Source: Saussurea involucrata
Taxonomy: Eukaryota > Streptophyta > Magnoliopsida > Asterales > Asteraceae
Assembly (NCBI GenBank): GCA_033807775.1
Contig: CM066314.1
Location: 35,885,001 to 35,949,000, forward strand
Length of the DNA: 64,000 nucleotides
Reading direction: 5' to 3'
Shown here piece after piece: positions 35,374-45,618 of this stretch (within the stretch, counting starts at the first letter, position 1; every line of letters starts with the position of its first letter). Made by a program: the position numbers and the translations under genes. A model generated the notes under the pieces. It saw only the letters and a list, made by a program, of their open reading frames with translations, was not told the origin of the DNA and made no database searches.

Positions 35374-35621
35374 TCTGTTGATTCAAACAAGGTTAATATA
35401 CACATAAGCACATACCCCATATAATAAAGTATTCTGGTTCAAACATGTACCTGTAAGATCATAATTACACTGGCCAGGTGTAATCTGAAATTACCTTACA
35501 TGATGTTCCTTCTACCATTTTTATATTTATCATCCCAAGGTTCTAAAATAACAAGGACCTCCTACTACGCATGCAGTTTAAGTCTAGGTACAGATACTAA
35601 TACCTAAATCTCTTAAACTAA

Positions 35622-35634
35622 GGCTCTGATACCA
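35622..35634 (-). other. Chromovirus primer binding site
   Basis: The sense strand reads TGGTATCAGAGCC two bases inside the 5' LTR, complementary to initiator tRNA-Met. Confidence 0.93.
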
Positions 35635-35636
35635 TT

Positions 35637-37210
35637 TGTAACATCCCTTAATCCCAACATACAAGTTTCATATAATTCACCACAAAATAACATAACATAA
35701 TCCAAATACGGTCCCTTAAATTCTACAATTAGGTCTTTCAGTACAAACTTTTCGAATAAAGTAAAATACATAACAACTACTAATTATAACTGAAATCTTC
35801 ATAATCATTCAACATCCACAAAAGCTAACATGATAAATCCTATCATTGTCTCTTGTTTGCTCCATGACCTGGAATACATATTTTAAAACAAAATGAGGGT
35901 TAGACCTTGAGGTCTAGTGAGAAAAACCCCTGTTAGTTAAAGAAAACATTTGCACATAATTCACGTAAGAATACCAAATATGACTCATGCATCATGTATC
36001 TTTCCATCTCTATCTCTTTTCTTTTCCTTGGCCATATTAATTGGTAGCAAGCCAATTAATTAATTTACACTGCTGTACTAAATACAGCCAACACCACTGT
36101 CCCTTTGTACAGCCAACTTTCACCGGTCCTAAGCCCGGCCAACTAGTACTCATACAATGTAATATTCATATAAACACTATATGCACCATATTACATTAAA
36201 TCACATATACGTATTCCATTTGAAAACATTTCAAATAAAAACTCACCTTGTTTTTATCACAAAAACCCTTCCAAGATAACTCACGTACGTCAATCTTTCA
36301 CCAAATCTGAAATCAGATAAAATACCAAATATCTCTTTTAATACTTAAACTTACAAAATTCCCAACTGAAATCGCAATGAACAGTACCAAGTCGCAATCT
36401 CCTATGGCGATTCCACTTTGAAGTCGCAACCCCTTATTGCGATTCCACCCTGGAGTCGCAACCAACTACTGCGATTCCAAACTCGAATCGCAATCAACTA
36501 CTGCGATTTCAAGCCAAGTCGCAAACGACCATTGCGACTTCAATGCCAAGTCGCAACCAACTGTTGCGACTTCGTTGAATGTCGCAGTCGTCTATTGCGA
36601 CTTCGATGAATGTCTCAGTCTACTGTTTCATCCTAAAACCCAGATTTTGCAGTTTTAAGCTATACATGTTGCTATAAAGATGCAGTTATGATTAAGACTA
36701 TAAACATAACCTAACCTTAAGCTCAGATTTCCCAAAACACCCCTTTTTAACAAAACCCACCAAGAACTTAACTATAAACCTCAAGAACACTTTAGAGAAT
36801 TAAAACACATATAAGGTATGAATTGTTTACCTGAATCACTTCAGTTTAATCCCTGAATCACAGCAACAAACTTCTTAATCTTTTCCTTCTTCTTCCCTTC
36901 AAACTTTCTCTCGATTTCTCTCTCTCTCTCTCTCAACCGAATACACTTACACACACATACACCTTGAATAATATCTTCGAAGTAACTAACAAGATGACAC
37001 CTCCTCTACAAGAGGTGGAAGTGGCGGTGGTGGGATAGAGTTTGTGAAAAGAGACAAAACAAACCTCAAGTTTAGCTTATTTGACAAAACATACCCCTAA
37101 ACTTCCATTATTAAATTAAAACTTACCCTTTAGTTTTTAACTCCTAAAATACTAATATAAAAACTTATAAATTCCTTATTTAAAATTAGATAAAATACCT
37201 GGTTATTACA
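35637..37210 (-). repeat. Chromovirus 5' LTR
   Basis: 1574 bp, TG...CA on the sense strand. The sequence GTGAGGGTC that follows is copia-2. Confidence 0.95.
36370..36620. repeat. 32-bp tandem repeat with inverted motif, 5' LTR copy
   Basis: The same array as at 29957-30240 with one fewer unit. All but the last degenerate unit keep the CpG of TCGCAA. Confidence 0.92.
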
Positions 37211-37859
37211 GTGAGGGTCAGAATGTTGAGCAGGTTCAGGAACACGGGGTTCCTGAACAGCGAGAGGTGAGGCGAACGTTAAGAAAGAGAGTGGGTGGCC
37301 GCAATTTATGGTTAGAAGATCCAATGGCACCGAATGTGTCTTCTTCGAAGCAGATTTCAAGAGCCTAAAACTTGATGACCTCATAAGTCTGTATGACATT
37401 ATGGTCGCTTACCAAAGTGTCAAGAGGTTCCTGTGGAACATCCTAAAACTTTCTTACCTAACGGATTTCCCAATGGCCTTGGAAGCACATCAAACTAAGG
37501 TAAACCTCAGAAGACCAAACCGGTGACTGCTCGACATCCAAGGTATTCCCGCATATACTGTGTTGAAGAAACCTGAGCTTGGGGTTGTTTACTATAATCA
37601 AAACTCAAAGAAAAGATTTATGAGAGTATGTGAAGCCAACAAGTTCAGTGATGGAACTTTCAAGATAATTCAGATCAACCTTGAGAGGAAACTTCGATTG
37701 GATGCAAGCGGGGAGGTGAAGCTTAAAGACAAGGAGAAGGATCTGATCAAGCAAGCCCTGGATGCCATTACCTATCGGAAGGAGTACCGGAATGCGTTGC
37801 GAAGGTTCGAGATCATTTTTGGAATCTGGAAAAAGCATGTGTTCCCGGTGGATGCTTAA
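37211..37859 (+). pseudogene. Copia-2 extra ORF, rearranged C-terminal part
   Basis: After the gypsy LTR the sequence first matches copia-1 at 8334-8278 and 6590-6550 (GGTTCCTGAAC, AAGAGAGTGGGTGG). It then jumps near 37304 to the part encoding SNGTECVF and ADFKSLKLDD, so about 2 kb of the ORF is deleted. The open stretches 37308-37526 and 37560-37859 encode the conserved end (KKPELGVVYYNQ, CEANKFSDGTFKIIQI, LRLDASGEVKLKDKEK). A stop (TGA) near 37524 separates them in one frame. The conserved C-terminus in two diverged elements suggests the protein was once under selection. Confidence 0.8.
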
Positions 37860-37874
37860 ACTCTTCGCCTCTAC

Positions 37875-37894
37875 ATTGGTACAAAGGGGGAGAA
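37875..37894 (+). other. Copia-2 polypurine tract
   Basis: ACAAAGGGGGAGAA directly precedes the LTR, as in copia-1. Confidence 0.85.
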
Positions 37895-38136
37895 TGTTAG
37901 TGCACTATTTATCTAGTTGTACCAAGTAGAGGGACCTTTTGTGTAATTGTTAAGTTACAAACTATATATTGTAGTTTTCTTTTTAGATTGACATAAGGTC
38001 ATCCATTACACACACACTAGTACACACATTGCACTTTCTTCTCTACAATTCATCTTGTGTACTTGTGATTGCATATTGAATATATGGATGGCTATCTGAA
38101 TTCATTCATTGATTGATTACTTGTTCTAGGATCACA
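37895..38136 (+). repeat. Copia-2 3' LTR
   Basis: 242 bp, TGTTAGTGCA to AGGATCACA. It is alignable to but clearly diverged from the copia-1 and copia-3 LTRs (AGTTGTACCAAGTAGAGGGA, TATGGATGGC, ACTTGTTCTAGGATCACA). Confidence 0.9.
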
Positions 38137-38505
38137 ACCATCTTAAGTCACCTTGAAAAACACTATGGTCTCGCTATAACTCGTAAAACTTGAGGTTTGA
38201 TCATGCCACCACGTCACGCCTCATGTCATTGGTCAAATTTATGAATATTTCAGCCGACTTTGATTTTAATAAACAAAAAACAAATGAACTATTCAAAGAA
38301 TGGTTACTACGTACCATGTCCCAAATTAATTCATGTCAACCAAATAACATGGACGCGATTATGGCGGTCAATAGATGGTGGTACTTAAAATCATCCAGTT
38401 ATATATAATGTATTTTATTATAATATTCATGCAGTAATAAAAGCTGAAATACACATAAAACGTTAATAAAACTATGTTATATGGTAAAGGTGGAGAACAA
38501 GGTTA
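38137..38505 (+). other. Unassigned stretch with a 72-codon open frame
   Basis: The open frame 38190-38408 includes KQKTNELFKEWLLRTMSQIN and NNMDAIMAVNRWWYLKSS. TGAATATTTCAG just upstream looks like a splice acceptor, so it might be an exon remnant. I do not recognise the protein and would not call it a gene without homology. Confidence 0.25.
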
Positions 38506-38506
38506 A

Positions 38507-38957
38507 TTCACGTTGATTAATAAGATTGAGTGATGGAATCAACAATCTTTATACTGTACAAGCTAGTTGTCGACGGCCAATTAATTATATACTAAGGGGC
38601 CATTTACAAAACGCTTATCCTGGTAAGTGCTTACCAAGTCACATTACTTATCGGATGAATATGGCAAGGACCAAGAATCTCACCCGGTAAGAGCTGAAGT
38701 AAGGACCGAGAGTCTAAAGCAAAGACCGAGAGTCTTACCCAGTAAGTGAATGCGACGACTCTTACCACGGTTAGCACTTACCGGCTAAATTGTTGTATAC
38801 GATGCCATTTTGGTGGACTAAAATCCTACCCAAAAAATAGGTGATAGTGTTAAATTTTACCGGTAAGTGATTAGGTAAACGGCCTCTAAATCTATTTGAT
38901 TGTTTAAACACTTTAATTAAGTTTTTCTGATGCCTCACATGATGATGATATTTATTT
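38507..38957. repeat. Diverged repeat, partner of 2256-2363, containing a MITE
   Basis: Shares TGATGGAATCAACAATCTTT, AAATCTATTTG and CATGATGATGATA with the left copy. The MITE at 38596-38886 falls inside. Confidence 0.55.
38596..38886. mobile_element. Tourist-like MITE, 291 bp
   Basis: The ends GGGGCCATTTAC and (other strand) GAGGCCGTTTAC are inverted repeats with two mismatches in 12, extending more loosely into GCTTATCCTGG and CACTTACCGG. A 3-bp duplication TAA flanks it (38593-38595, 38887-38889), the length and sequence preferred by PIF/Harbinger-type elements. The paralogous site near 2300-2308 lacks the insert. It has no coding capacity. Confidence 0.85.
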
Positions 38958-38965
38958 TATAGAGT

Positions 38966-39537
38966 AAACTACAAATTTGGTCCCAATATATGGCTAATTT
39001 GTTAGATTATAATGATTTTCGTTATTTCAATTTTAGAAACATAAAATGGCTATCGTTGCTTACAAAAGCATCTAGATTCAGTCCTTCCCTCTAATTAACG
39101 AGCGTTAAAAGGGTATGGTTAAAGTTATAAGTATTTTAGACCTTTTTCCATTTTCCTCACATTTGAAAAAAGTTATATTAATTAATATATGTTATATTTA
39201 TATGCAATATAATGTAACATATATATAATTACATATGTACATTCATCATATATATTGATAAAAACCCAAGATAAAGGTTTGTCTTCGCAGCCACATCACT
39301 TTTACGACGACCGCAACAAAATGAAACAACCACAGAAACACAGTCTTCCCTTTCCCCAATTTTAACTCTCTGGTGAACTAGCACAACCTCCTCTTTCTTC
39401 TATCTTTTACCCTTTTCACCCACAATTACACTTCTCATTTCCTACAGCAAAGTTAATTTCTGGCCACCTCCGCGTTTATAGACATCTTCCTTTGTGCTAG
39501 AACCCTAAAGCTCCGGCGACCTCCATCTGATTCTCCT
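38966..39537. other. No gene recognised
   Basis: AT-rich up to about 39260, then a CT-rich stretch to the CACTA end at 39538. AGAGTAAACTACAAATTTGG at 38959 resembles the start of a common plant repeat, but I see no matching other end. Confidence 0.4.
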
Positions 39538-39675
39538 CACTAAAAGAAATTGCACTTTTACAGGAATTGAAAGTCAGTCGGTAAAAGTAACTTTTACCGG
39601 CGACTTAGGTGAGAGCCTCCAGTAACAGTTTAACTTTTTGTTGGAGAAAAATGACACCGGAAAAAATGCACTTTT

Positions 39676-39932
39676 TGTAAGAAATGAAGATAAACCAATA
39701 TCCCATCCATAGTTGTCATCTTCTATTTATGTAAACCTTTATCAGTTAGCATCAATCAACATCAATTAGTCTAGTTGCCTTTCTTGTCAATATCTTGTAT
39801 ATTAGGACAGTGCATATTTCCTTCTCCTTTTCTTGTTAGACTACTTTGATTTAGCTAGGTCTATACTATATATATTTGTAAATTTCCTCAAGTCTAATAC
39901 ATGCTTTTCCATTATTTCTCTAAGCCTTCTTA
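39676..39932 (+). repeat. Ale-like 5' LTR
   Basis: 257 bp, immediately followed by the PBS at 39933, which fixes its 3' border at TTCTTA. Confidence 0.93.
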
Positions 39933-39944
39933 TGGTATCAGAGC
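39933..39944 (+). other. Ale-like primer binding site
   Basis: TGGTATCAGAGC with no gap after the LTR. Confidence 0.93.
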
Positions 39945-40002
39945 AGGTTAATCCTCCTCAGCAATCAAACAAGAAAAAGCCCAACATTCAACACCCAACA
40001 AT

Positions 40003-41045
40003 GGCGTCCTCCACCATTCCCATAACGACGACCCAAAAAACCCGCTGGTTGTCGTCGGCCTTAACAATATCCTCAAACTAACCACTACAATTATTTATCG
40101 TGGAAGCTCCAGATCGAAGCCACCCTCATCGGATATGGCCTCTTCAAATTCCTTGATGGTTCTTGTTCTGAGCCATCCACCACCATCACCTCTGATTCAA
40201 AAACCGTCACAAATCCCGCTCATGCCACTTGGGTTCGGCAAGACAAACTCCTTTTTGGCGCTCTCATTGGCACCTTGGATCCCACTCTTGTTCCTCTAAT
40301 ATCCCGATCTGAAACTTGCAAAGCCGCTTGGGATACTCTTGCCAACACTTTCGCCAAACAATCACGAGGTCATCTTAAATCGGTGCGAGCGCATTTGAAG
40401 GCCATTACCAAAGGGACTCAAACAATTACAGAATTCATGAATGCAGTCAAAATGTGCACAGATCAACTAGCCATCCTTGGTGAACCCATGAATCCCGAAG
40501 ATATCACCGACGAAGTTCTTGAAAATCTCGACTCCAACTATCAAGGAGTTATCGATGTTGTCCATGCTCGGGATACCCCCTTTAGTTTTGATGAACTCCA
40601 TTAGAAACTCTTGAACCGAGAGCTTGCACTAAAATCGCAGCCCACTCCTGTGCACCTGCCTGCTACTGTCCACACAACCACCACTTGTCACTCTTACCCA
40701 CCACCAAATACTACCTACCATAACCCCTCACCAGCCACCCATTGCCCACAATATTTCTCCAAAACAACCAGCGACGCTCTAACAACACCAATACGACTGG
40801 GTGCCAAGGAAAATGCCAATGGTGTCATACCTACGGTCACTCTCTTCAACGTTGTCCATTGTTCCAGCAACATTTCCCTACTGTTCGTCCACCACCAACT
40901 ATACCACTCCCCGTCCACCAATCAGCCCATCCCACAAGCCTTTGTTGCTACTACTGGACCATCTAACCCATCCTCTCCTTGGCTCCGTGCTTCGCACCAC
41001 GTCACTCATCACTTAGCCAATCTCGCCCTTCATCACCCTTACAAT
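40003..41045 (+). pseudogene. gag: Ale-like gag and start of protease
   Basis: Probable start at MASSTIPITTTQK (40002-40004). Frame breaks follow near 40055-40110. The clearest stretch is 40275-40604, with the UBN2-type Gag core (ETCKAAWDTLANTFAKQSRG, HLKSVRAHLKAITKGTQTI). A TAG stop at about 40603 precedes NRELALKSQP. The zinc knuckle CQWCHTYGHSLQRC is at about 40814-40855 in another frame. The protease motif is partly readable as ASHHVTHHLANLALHHPYN, which ends exactly at the target duplication ACAAT of the inner element. Confidence 0.85.
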
Positions 41046-41772
41046 TGTTGGTGATTTTAGTGAAATCATAGGTTCATTTTATGTAATTGGATTCACAAGA
41101 TAATAATGGGGTTGGAAGATAAGCTATAGCATGAGTTAGGAGGTATGGGGTGCACACTCGTGTAAGCTAACTAGAACCCGGGATTGTTGGATGGTTATGA
41201 TTGGTGTGTTACTAGAGTTGTAATGAACTGGGCGTCGGGGCCAGTACTGGCGCCAGCTGACTGGCACAGAGACTGGTGCGAGGTTCTGTTAAGTTTGATG
41301 GCATGGATGGTGGCACCAGTTGACTGTCGCGGAGACTAGCGCCAGCTTCTAGAGTCGTTCTTGGGGCCGGTTGTGGCACCAGTTGAATGATGCGGAGACT
41401 AGCGCCAGCTTCTGGAGTCGTTCATGGGGCCGGTTGTGGCACCAGTTGACTAGCGCGGAGACTGGTGCCAGCTTCTGGAATGTTTCCTTCACTTTTGTAA
41501 TCGCCAACATTAAATCCACAATCAATCTATTTAATAAGAAATTATTATCAGTATTAATATAGGGTCGGTTACGATTCTCAAGGTGTTTAAATAGGATCGA
41601 TTTCTGCCTAAATCGAGACCGAGAATTGAGATTATCCTCGAGTGAATTTCATGATACCCGGTCAGAATAGGGTCGAAATATCACTTAAGGAAAGTGATCT
41701 CTCACGCGATCTCACGTTCTTTATCCAAGTACTAATCACTCTGTTTCTCCCTCGATTTTCTGCTATTCCCCA
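41046..41772 (+). repeat. Inner copia 5' LTR
   Basis: Carries the CTGGCGCCAG cluster (41229-41480) and a conserved U5-like end (TCGAGACCGAGAATTGAG). Several CG pairs of the cluster have become TG or CA here compared with the 3' LTR. Confidence 0.9.
41229..41480. repeat. CTGGCGCCAG cluster, 5' LTR copy
   Basis: About three units of roughly 75 bp, each with GGCACCAGTTGACTG, GCGGAGACT and GCGCCAGCTTCTGGAGTCGT. The core CTGGCGCCAG is self-complementary. Confidence 0.88.
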
Positions 41773-41807
41773 ACAATCTTAAGTGATAATTGTTCATCGT
41801 GAGAGAT

Positions 41808-42677
41808 ATGGTGAGTGATCAATTTGTGAGAGATATGACGACCAAGTTCACCAAACTTGAGAAGTTCGAAGGCGTTGATTTTTGAAGATGGCAGAAGAAG
41901 ATGCACTTCTGGTTGACAACGTTGAAGGTCGTGTACGTGCTAAGCACTCTGATGCCAGAGGTGATGGAAGACGAGACATTGGGGATGACCTGGCGTCGCG
42001 GAAAATGGGAGAACGACGACTACATCTGTCGTGGCCACATCTTAAACAGTATCTGTGACTCCCTCTTTGACATTTATCAAAATGTTGAGTCTGCCAAAGA
42101 GCTATGGGACTCTCTTGGGTCCAAATACATGGCGGAGGATGCTTCTAGTAAGAAGTTCCTCGTTAGTAATTTTAACAATTACAAGATGGTGGACTCAAGG
42201 CCTGTGATGGAGCAATATAATGAGCTTCTATGCATTCTCGGCCAATATGCTCAACATAATATGAAGATGGACGAATCCATCACTGTATCGAGCATAATAG
42301 ATAAATTGCCCCCCTCTTGGAAAGATTTCAAACACATGTTGAAACACAAGAAGGAAGAGTTGTCCCTTGTACAACTCGGTAGTCACTTGCGCATAGTGGA
42401 ATCTCTTCGGGCACAAGAGGCTGAGAAACCTAAGATAAAAGAGGTTTCTGCCCCTTCGGTGAACATGGTGGAAGAGGGAAAATCCAACAACTTCAAGGGA
42501 AAACGGAAGTTCAATGAAGCCAAGAAAGGGCCCAATAAAAAGGTTAAATTAACCTGTTGGACCTGTGGTATGACCGACCATCTCAAGCGGGATTGTCGGG
42601 TTGTCAAGAATAAGAGTAGAGCAAACACAAGTGGTGGTGGGCAAGGATCAAAACCCACGGCAAGGTCAGTTTCTTGA
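41808..42677 (+). pseudogene. gag: Inner copia gag
   Basis: The natural ATG at 41808 opens a frame with TKFTKLEKFEGVDF, then a TGA at 41883-41885 where relatives have arginine (CGA to TGA). The frame then stays open to 42677. It has the UBN2-type core (YICRGHILNSICDSLFDIYQ, LPPSWKDFKHMLKHKKEE) and an intact knuckle CWTCGMTDHLKRDC. The protease-integrase part follows in another frame at 42660. Confidence 0.9.
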
Positions 42678-43662
42678 CTTTGGTTTTAATTCGAATTTGA
42701 ATTATGTACCACTGATATCCGAATCATTTTACGTGCAGGATGATGATGTTGCTTGGTGGATCGACTCGGGTGCTAAGAGTCATGTGTGCAAGGATCGCCG
42801 TTGGTTCACCTCTTTGGAATTGGGTGAAGATGGATCCATGCTACACGTGGGGAACGATTCGAGTGCTCCCATTCTTGGACGCGGCTTAGTTAGGCTAGAG
42901 TTTAGTTCTGGCAAAATAATTGAACTTTTAGACGTTTTGTTTGTACCACAAATTCGAAAGAATTTGGTTTCCAGTAGTGTCTTGAATAAGTTAGGATATA
43001 GGCAAGTTTATGAGTCCGACAAGTTTATCTTGTCAAAAGGTGGCTCTTTTGTAGGATTTGGTTATATGTTGAATGATATGTTTATGTTAAATTTAATTAA
43101 AAAGAGTTTTGTTTCAAATATTGTTTATGTTGCAAATGAAAACTTTGTTGATTCTAATTTATGGCATGCAAGGCTTGGTCATGTGAATTTTAAACGAATG
43201 GTTGAAATGTCAAAAGACGGTCTTATTCCGACCTTTGATATTAAAACCGAAAAATGTAAAACTTGCATGTTAACAAAGATCACTAGGCAACCTTTTCCTA
43301 ACATGAAAAGGGACTCGTCGGTGCTTGAGTTAATTCATAGTGATCTTTGTGATTTGCATTCAACTCCGTCTTTGGGTAATAAAAGGTATATTGTTACTTT
43401 TATTGACGACGCTTCACGGTTGTGGTATGTATTTTTGTTACACTCAAAAGTTGAAGCGTTGGACAATTTTAAAATTTATAAAACGGAGGTTGAATTGCAA
43501 ATGAATTGCTTAATAAAATGTTTACGCACCGATCGTGGTGGGGAGTATTACGACCCCATGTTTTTCCAATCCGTAGGAATCATTCATGAGACTACGGCGC
43601 CTTATACACCACAACAAAATGGTGTGGCGGAACGGAAAATAGAGTTCTCAAAGAAATGGTGA
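42650..43662 (+). pseudogene. pol: Inner copia protease and integrase
   Basis: The protease motif WWIDSGAKSHVC is at about 42757-42792. Pre-integrase follows with NLWHARLGHVNFKRM and the zinc pair CKTCML. The integrase core has HSDLCDLHS and RTDRGGEYYD. The third catalytic residue sits in QQNGVAERK, right where the frame breaks (stop at 43660). The rest of integrase continues at 43713-44012 in another frame (LLNRVPNKRNKITPYELW, IFGGYAEHSKAYRF). Confidence 0.9.
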
Positions 43663-45106
43663 ACTCTATGCTATCCTACTCGGGATAGAGTGATGGATTT
43701 TGGGGTGAAGCCATGCTGATGGATTGTTACTTGTTGAATCGAGTTCCCAATAAAAGGAACAAGATTACCCCGTATGAACTTTGGTTCAAGAAAAGGCCTA
43801 ACTTGAGTTATATTCGAGTTTGGGGTTTTCGGGCGGTTGTTCGACTACCCGAACCCAAAAGGAAGACTTTGGGTGAGAAAGGTATTGATTGCATCTTTGG
43901 TGGATATGCTGAGCATTCCAAAGCCTATAGGTTCTATGTTATTGAACCTAATGATTCTATAGCGATTCACACCGTTATAGAATCGAGAGATGCATTATTT
44001 AATGAGAACTAGATTCTCTTCAATACCTAGGCCGAAGGACATAGTTCCGAGCACTAGTGGAACTAGTGAGGTTGAAGAACAAGTAATTGTTCCAACCAAA
44101 TCTCCGATGCTTCGAAGGAGCAAAAGAGGAAGGATTGAAAAATCCTTTGGTCCCGATTTCCAAGTATACTTGGTAGAGGGATCAAGAGATGAGATTGGGT
44201 CTCAATTCTTTTACTGTTATAGTATTGAGGAGGATCCAAAATCATTTGACGAGGCTATGAAGTCTCAAGATGTTGCTTTCTAGAAAGAAGCAATAAATGA
44301 TGAGATGGACTCCATCATGTGGAATAATACTTGGGTATTATCGGACTTGCCACCGGGTTGTAAACCTTTGGGATGCAAGTGGATCTTCAAAAGGAAGATG
44401 AAAGTGGATGGATCAATCGACAAGTTCAAAGCTCGATTAGTAATCAAAGGCTATTGGATGCTTGATGTATGCCATGACAAGCACAAGGCCAAATATGGCT
44501 TTTGCCATAGGAAAGTTGAGTAGGTTTACTAGTAATCCTAGTATTCATCATTGGCAAGAGATAAGACGAGTATTCAAATACTTGAAGAAAACCATTGATT
44601 ATGGTTTGTCATATGTCGGGTTTCCTTCGATATTGGAGGCATATTCGGATGCAAGTTGGATTACCAACTTAGAAGATCACTCATCTATGAGTGGTTGGGT
44701 GTATTTGCTTGGGGGATGTGCCATCTCATGGGCTTCCAAGAAGCAAACTTTTATCACGAGTTCGACTATGGAGTCGGAATTTGTGGCATTAGCCGCTGCC
44801 GGTAAAGAGGCGGAGTGGCTAAGGAATTTGGTCTATTAAATTCCGGTATGGCCGAAACCAATATCACCCATTTCTATCCGTTGTGATAGTGCGGCTACTT
44901 TGGCTAAAGCTTATAGTCAAGTATATAATGGCAAGTCTAGACAATTAGGTGTTAGACATAGCATGATTCGTGAGCTAATCACGAATGGGGTGATTTCAGT
45001 TGAATTTGTTCGGTCACAACAAAATTTAGCGGACCACTTGACGAAGGGGTTAGCTAGGGACTTGGTTCACAAGTCGGTGATAGGGATGGGATTAAATTCC
45101 ATCTAA
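43663..45106 (+). pseudogene. pol: Inner copia integrase end, RT start, RNase H; RT core deleted
   Basis: RT begins with NNTWVLSDLPPGCKPLGCKW and KARLVIKGYW (44305-44460). The next readable block, YAMTSTRPNMAFAIGKLSRF (44462-44839), belongs downstream of the YVDD region, so about 600-700 bases of RT including the catalytic aspartates are missing. RNase H follows (EAYSDASWITNLEDHSS, SSTMESEFVAL), and the C-terminus LADHLTKGLARDLV ends near 45106. The element could only have moved with RT supplied in trans if the deletion predates insertion. Confidence 0.9.
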
Positions 45107-45606
45107 ATCTCTAACGGTGAGATACCCAATTCCCTTCTAATACAACGTTAGAAGTTGAATTCAATGGGAAAGCTCACTCTAAGGGATTGGAGCACAAGAT
45201 GATCATTCCACGGTATGTGCTCGGTACTGCAAGTGAAGGAGGTAATAGTTCTTTTGTAAAAATGCATGTGCATGTGCATAATGAAAGGAACTACCTATAT
45301 GAGTGTGAAGTGTGGCCGCTTCAAGAAGCTTGGACTTGGCTTTGATGCACTCATGAGTGGATAAGGACACATGGCCTGTATAGTGTCAAGTTTAAACGTT
45401 AGAGAATTATTTAAATTCATGTGTATGTTATCTTCTGGTACTCAAACTGGTTGAAGGGTTCAATCCATAGGACACCCGGATTCTCGAGTATTTGAAATAT
45501 GTAATATACTAAGATGGAAATTCAATCTTCTATATATTTTCATTTATGCATGAGTTTGTTCTCCTAAATTGGATATTTATTTTTGTGAATCAAGGATTGC
45601 ACTAAA
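45107..45606 (+). other. Inner copia 3' untranslated region
   Basis: 500 bases between the last pol stop and the PPT (ATAGGGGAGGGA, 45607-45618). No frame or hairpin cluster noted. Confidence 0.6.
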
Positions 45607-45618
45607 ATAGGGGAGGGA
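45607..45618 (+). other. Inner copia polypurine tract
   Basis: ATAGGGGAGGGA directly before the 3' LTR. Confidence 0.85.

Larger units (their letters stand above)
29225..37210 (-). mobile_element. Ty3/gypsy chromovirus (Tekay-like), nearly intact
   Basis: LTRs (29225-30831 and 35637-37210, sense TGTAATAACC to GGGATGTTACA) bracket a leader, one long gag-pol frame and a chromodomain, with PBS and PPT in place. The LTRs differ by about ten substitutions plus one 32-bp tandem-repeat unit and a short CT-repeat change, roughly 0.6% by substitution, so this is the youngest element seen. GTGAG follows the 5' LTR at 37211-37215; no matching duplication is seen on the left, where a second leader fragment and a scrambled junction lie. 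The chromodomain and TGTAATAACC start fit the Tekay/Del branch. It sits inside copia-2 in the opposite orientation. Confidence 0.93.
22282..38136 (+). mobile_element. Copia-2: SIRE-like copia element split by a chromovirus
   Basis: The left part (22282-28913) has a PBS, leader with motif cluster, gag, protease, integrase and the start of RT. The right part (37211-38136) has pieces of the extra ORF, a PPT and a 242-bp LTR. Between them is the gypsy element 29225-37210 with extra junction sequence. About 3 kb of copia (rest of RT, RNase H, 3' cluster, start of the extra ORF) is missing, so insertion went with deletion. The stretch just left of the PBS (22282-22514) does not resemble the right LTR, so the two halves may come from different elements. 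Flanks AACAT and ACCAT agree at four of five bases. Confidence 0.7.

Noticed and set aside
35637..37210. GTGAG after the chromovirus 5' LTR as a confirmed target duplication
   Set aside because: No matching GTGAG stands at the left border because the second leader fragment and a scrambled junction lie there.
38190..38408. Possible host-gene exon
   Set aside because: A single unrecognised 72-codon frame with one acceptor-like site; no neighbouring exons or domain found, so listed only as unassigned.
40611..41054. 147-codon open frame on the plus strand
   Set aside because: It overlaps the Ale-like gag C-terminus in a shifted frame and runs into the inner LTR; the true gag signals (knuckle, protease) are in other frames.
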